From contig NZ_JBHSHQ010000004.1 of assembly GCF_042652985.1 (NCBI RefSeq), forward strand, positions 62,001 through 126,000: a DNA stretch of 64,000 nucleotides, read 5' to 3'. The number at the start of each line of letters is the position of its first letter. Position 1 is the first letter of the stretch. This stretch comes from Ruoffia tabacinasalis (GTDB lineage: Bacteria > Bacillota > Bacilli > Lactobacillales > Aerococcaceae). The notes beneath the pieces were generated by a model. It was not told the DNA's origin. It ran no database searches and worked only from the letters and a program-made list of their open reading frames with translations. Of this stretch, positions 62,397 through 64,000 are shown piece by piece. A program made the position numbers and the translations under genes.

Positions 62397-63050
62397 TTAT
62401 TCAGTTGGTACTTCCCCATATTCACTCAATGCAGTGGTAATAGCATTTCCTTCGTCATCAAAGATATATTCAGAAGCGATTTCACCAATCTCAGGGGCAT
62501 AGAAGTAGCGTTGTACTTCACCTTCTGGCATAACTGTTTCGATCACAAAGACATCATGATATGTCTCACACTCGACTTCATGTTCAGTGAGAATATCAGT
62601 AACTGTAAACTCTTGCTCATCGCGGTAACCTCTTTTAAATGTGTCTCCAACCGCTAACTCGACTGGGAAGAATGTCGCGACTTGCTCATCTAGGGAGTCT
62701 TCGTGATAACGGAAGTCCTCAGCTTCATACGAATTTGGAAAGTAAGCTAATTCGATGACGCCATCTTGAGTCAGCTGATAAACGTAAGAGACTGTATTAC
62801 CAGTATTAGCGCGACTTACTTGGTAAATCCCGTCTTCATCGGGTTCATAATCTAATGTTAATGTAAAAGGAGCAAACTCCATGCCTTCTCCTTTGTAATC
62901 GTAATAGGGATAGAATAAGCCAGGTGCGTAGTCGCTAGTATCAACGCTTTCAATTGCTTCTTCAGCGGTCACTGCTGAGCTGGGACTTGTAAAGAATACC
63001 GCAGCGAATAGAATAGACGCTAGAATCCGTTTGAGTGTGCTCTTTTTCAT
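62397..63050 (-). CDS. Secreted protein of unknown function
   Basis: A 217-residue exported protein with a signal peptide (MKKSTLKRILASILFAAVFFTSPSSAVTA). The mature part is acidic, with many Tyr/Glu residues and a repeated beta pattern ('GMEFAPFTLTLDYEPDEDGIY', 'CETYHDVFVIET'). No lipobox, anchor or enzyme motif is seen. ATG 63050 follows GAGGG; the longer frame to 63098 lacks a ribosome site. Family not recognised. Confidence 0.7.
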   Translation of the reverse strand: MKKSTLKRILASILFAAVFFTSPSSAVTAEEAIESVDTSDYAPGLFYPYYDYKGEGMEFAPFTLTLDYEPDEDGIYQVSRANTGNTVSYVYQLTQDGVIELAYFPNSYEAEDFRYHEDSLDEQVATFFPVELAVGDTFKRGYRDEQEFTVTDILTEHEVECETYHDVFVIETVMPEGEVQRYFYAPEIGEIASEYIFDDEGNAITTALSEYGEVPTE

Positions 63051-63215
63051 AATTGAATCCCTCTTTCTAAAATGCGCTCGAGTTTGAAATTGCCACAATT
63101 TTTTGACATATCTCTCCTCCTTTTAACTGAATTCTACTATAAACGAGTCACTATCTAAAATAATATCCATTTTATAGAAATATTAATCGTCTCACAAGTA
63201 AGCGTATACATTTTG

Positions 63216-63224
63216 TGTTATAAT
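63216..63224 (+). promoter_or_regulatory. Extended -10 promoter of the uspA gene
   Basis: TGT-TATAAT, a perfect extended -10, 31 nt upstream of the start codon; no good -35. Confidence 0.6.
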
Positions 63225-63255
63225 GAATATATAAGATATACAGGAGGTGTGTAAA

Positions 63256-63702
63256 ATGTTACAAGAGTATCAACGTATTTTAGTTGCGACGGATGGTTCT
63301 GAAGGTGCTGATTTGGCTTTAAACAAAGCAGTAGCGATTGCTAAACGGAATAATGCTAAATTATTTGTTTTACACGTATTAGATACACGCGCAATCCAAG
63401 CGACATCAAGTTCGGATATTCACTTTAGAGAAGCATTAAGAACTCTAGGAGACCGTGTGATGGAAGAAGCAAAAGATTACGCAACGGGTCAAGGTTTAAC
63501 GGAAGTTGAGACAATTCTTGAGATGGGATCACCAAAATCGATTATTGCGGAAGATATTCCGAAACGCGAAGGGATTGATTTAATCGTTATGGGTGCCAAA
63601 GGTATGGGAGCCATTGAAAGATTCTTTATGGGATCTGTATCTGAGAATGTTATTCGCCACGCAGCGTGTGACGTATTGGTTGTAAGACCCGATGAACTAT
63701 AA
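63256..63702 (+). CDS. Universal stress protein UspA family
   Basis: A 148-residue single-domain protein. The opening 'YQRILVATDGSEGADLAL' and the ATP-binding end motif 'VMGAKGMGAIERFFMGSVSENVIRHAACDVLVV' (G-2x-G-9x-GS) show an ATP-binding UspA. ATG 63256 follows AGGAGGTG. Monocistronic, with a terminator about 50 nt downstream. Confidence 0.93.
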   Translation: MLQEYQRILVATDGSEGADLALNKAVAIAKRNNAKLFVLHVLDTRAIQATSSSDIHFREALRTLGDRVMEEAKDYATGQGLTEVETILEMGSPKSIIAEDIPKREGIDLIVMGAKGMGAIERFFMGSVSENVIRHAACDVLVVRPDEL

Positions 63703-63748
63703 TAAAAAAACGATTCATGTTGAGAAAGGGACCAAACAGTGTATTTAA

Positions 63749-63797
63749 ATAGTCAATAATGCCTACTAGATCAGAAGATTTAGTAGGCATTTTTTTG
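63749..63797 (+). terminator. Terminator after uspA
   Basis: ATGCCTACTA ... TTAGTAGGCAT stem followed by TTTTTTG. Confidence 0.8.
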
Positions 63798-63895
63798 AAA
63801 TGTAATAGCGTTTATAATCGAATCAGTTGCATATTTACCTCCAAATGTATTAACCTTAAGGAATAGAGATAAAACTAAATTTTAAGGAGTTATAT

Positions 63896-64000
63896 ATGTT
63901 TTCAATAAATGGGAAAGAATTTATATGGAAGGCGTTAATGTCTTTAATTGGTATTACCCTCATCAGTTTTGGGGCCGCATTGAGCCAAACAATGAATATG
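63896..64000 (+). CDS. YczE/YitT-like membrane protein, N-terminal part (partial)
   Basis: ATG 63896 behind TAAGGAG opens a frame that runs off the window end. The 35 visible residues (IWKALMSLIGITLISFGAAL followed by SQTMNM) contain one hydrophobic helix. The 'FGAALSQTMNMG'-type pattern is seen at the N-terminus of YczE/YyaS/YitT membrane proteins. Assignment is tentative because most of the gene is missing. Confidence 0.5.
   Translation, partial: MFSINGKEFIWKALMSLIGITLISFGAALSQTMNM

Noticed and set aside
1..64000. A second DGR variable repeat
   Set aside because: I looked for further copies of the AATTACGCTTGGCGCCCCGCTT-type end and found only the VR and TR; a remote target outside the window remains possible.
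1..64000. tRNA, rRNA genes and insertion sequences
   Set aside because: No tRNA cloverleaf, rRNA segment or transposase was recognised in the window.

Overview
The window is low-GC Gram-positive (Firmicutes) DNA, most likely from a member of the Lactobacillales such as the Aerococcaceae or Carnobacteriaceae. The evidence is strong AGGAGG-type ribosome sites, frequent TTG/GTG starts, the dnaX-ybaB-recR-tmk-darA-holB-yabA gene order, ECF vitamin transporters, a Met T-box, a THF riboswitch, CcpA cre sites and a citrate-lyase locus. The exact genus cannot be settled from the sequence alone. Bases 1 to about 19600 are the right part of a siphovirus-type prophage: end of a head-tail connector gene, tail terminator, major tail protein, gpG/gpGT tail chaperones with a -1 slippery site, tape measure, Dit, a tail-associated lysin split over two genes and loaded with three enzyme domains (NlpC/P60, glucosaminidase, SGNH esterase), baseplate and receptor-binding proteins, then the lysis genes (membrane protein, holin, endolysin). 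The standout is a complete diversity-generating retroelement (DGR) at 13085-15672: a variable tail protein, an Avd-type accessory protein, a template repeat and a reverse transcriptase in the classic VP-avd-TR-RT order. The 94-nt variable and template repeats differ at four positions, three of which are template adenines replaced by T. Right of the lysis genes lies a compact cassette that looks like a par/Fst-type type I toxin-antitoxin: a 29-residue hydrophobic peptide on the minus strand and a convergent, strongly promoted structured RNA on the plus strand that shares three ordered direct repeats with it. Bases 20010-39257 are host chromosome: a giant LysM/G5/CAP secreted surface protein, a tandem pair of Rgg-like regulators, the peptidase PepO, and the DNA replication/repair block dnaX, ECF S component, ybaB, recR, tmk, darA, holB, yabA, trmN6, yazA, rsmI, followed by a YdcF-like protein, 3-methyladenine glycosylase I and a membrane-bound XRE regulator. 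Bases 39320-53070 hold mscL, a DadA-like oxidase, folT under a THF riboswitch, and a divergent citrate-fermentation locus: citG, a GntR regulator, oadB, a biotin carrier, an OadG-like subunit and oadA on the minus strand, citC-D-E-F-X and a CitMHS citrate transporter on the plus strand, with a perfect cre site in the divergent control region and a near-perfect one at the transporter promoter. Together these genes import citrate, split it to acetate and oxaloacetate, and decarboxylate the latter with a sodium pump. Bases 53347-64000 contain an aminotransferase, metNI behind a T-box, a GntR/UTRA regulator beside a GH1 glycosidase with a palindromic operator, a TauE/SafE permease, a YtrA-type regulator with a DUF5808-like membrane protein, a secreted protein, a UspA protein and the start of a YczE/YitT-like membrane protein. 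Two intergenic stretches between convergent genes carry tandem hairpin arrays with the same 41-nt period but unrelated sequences.
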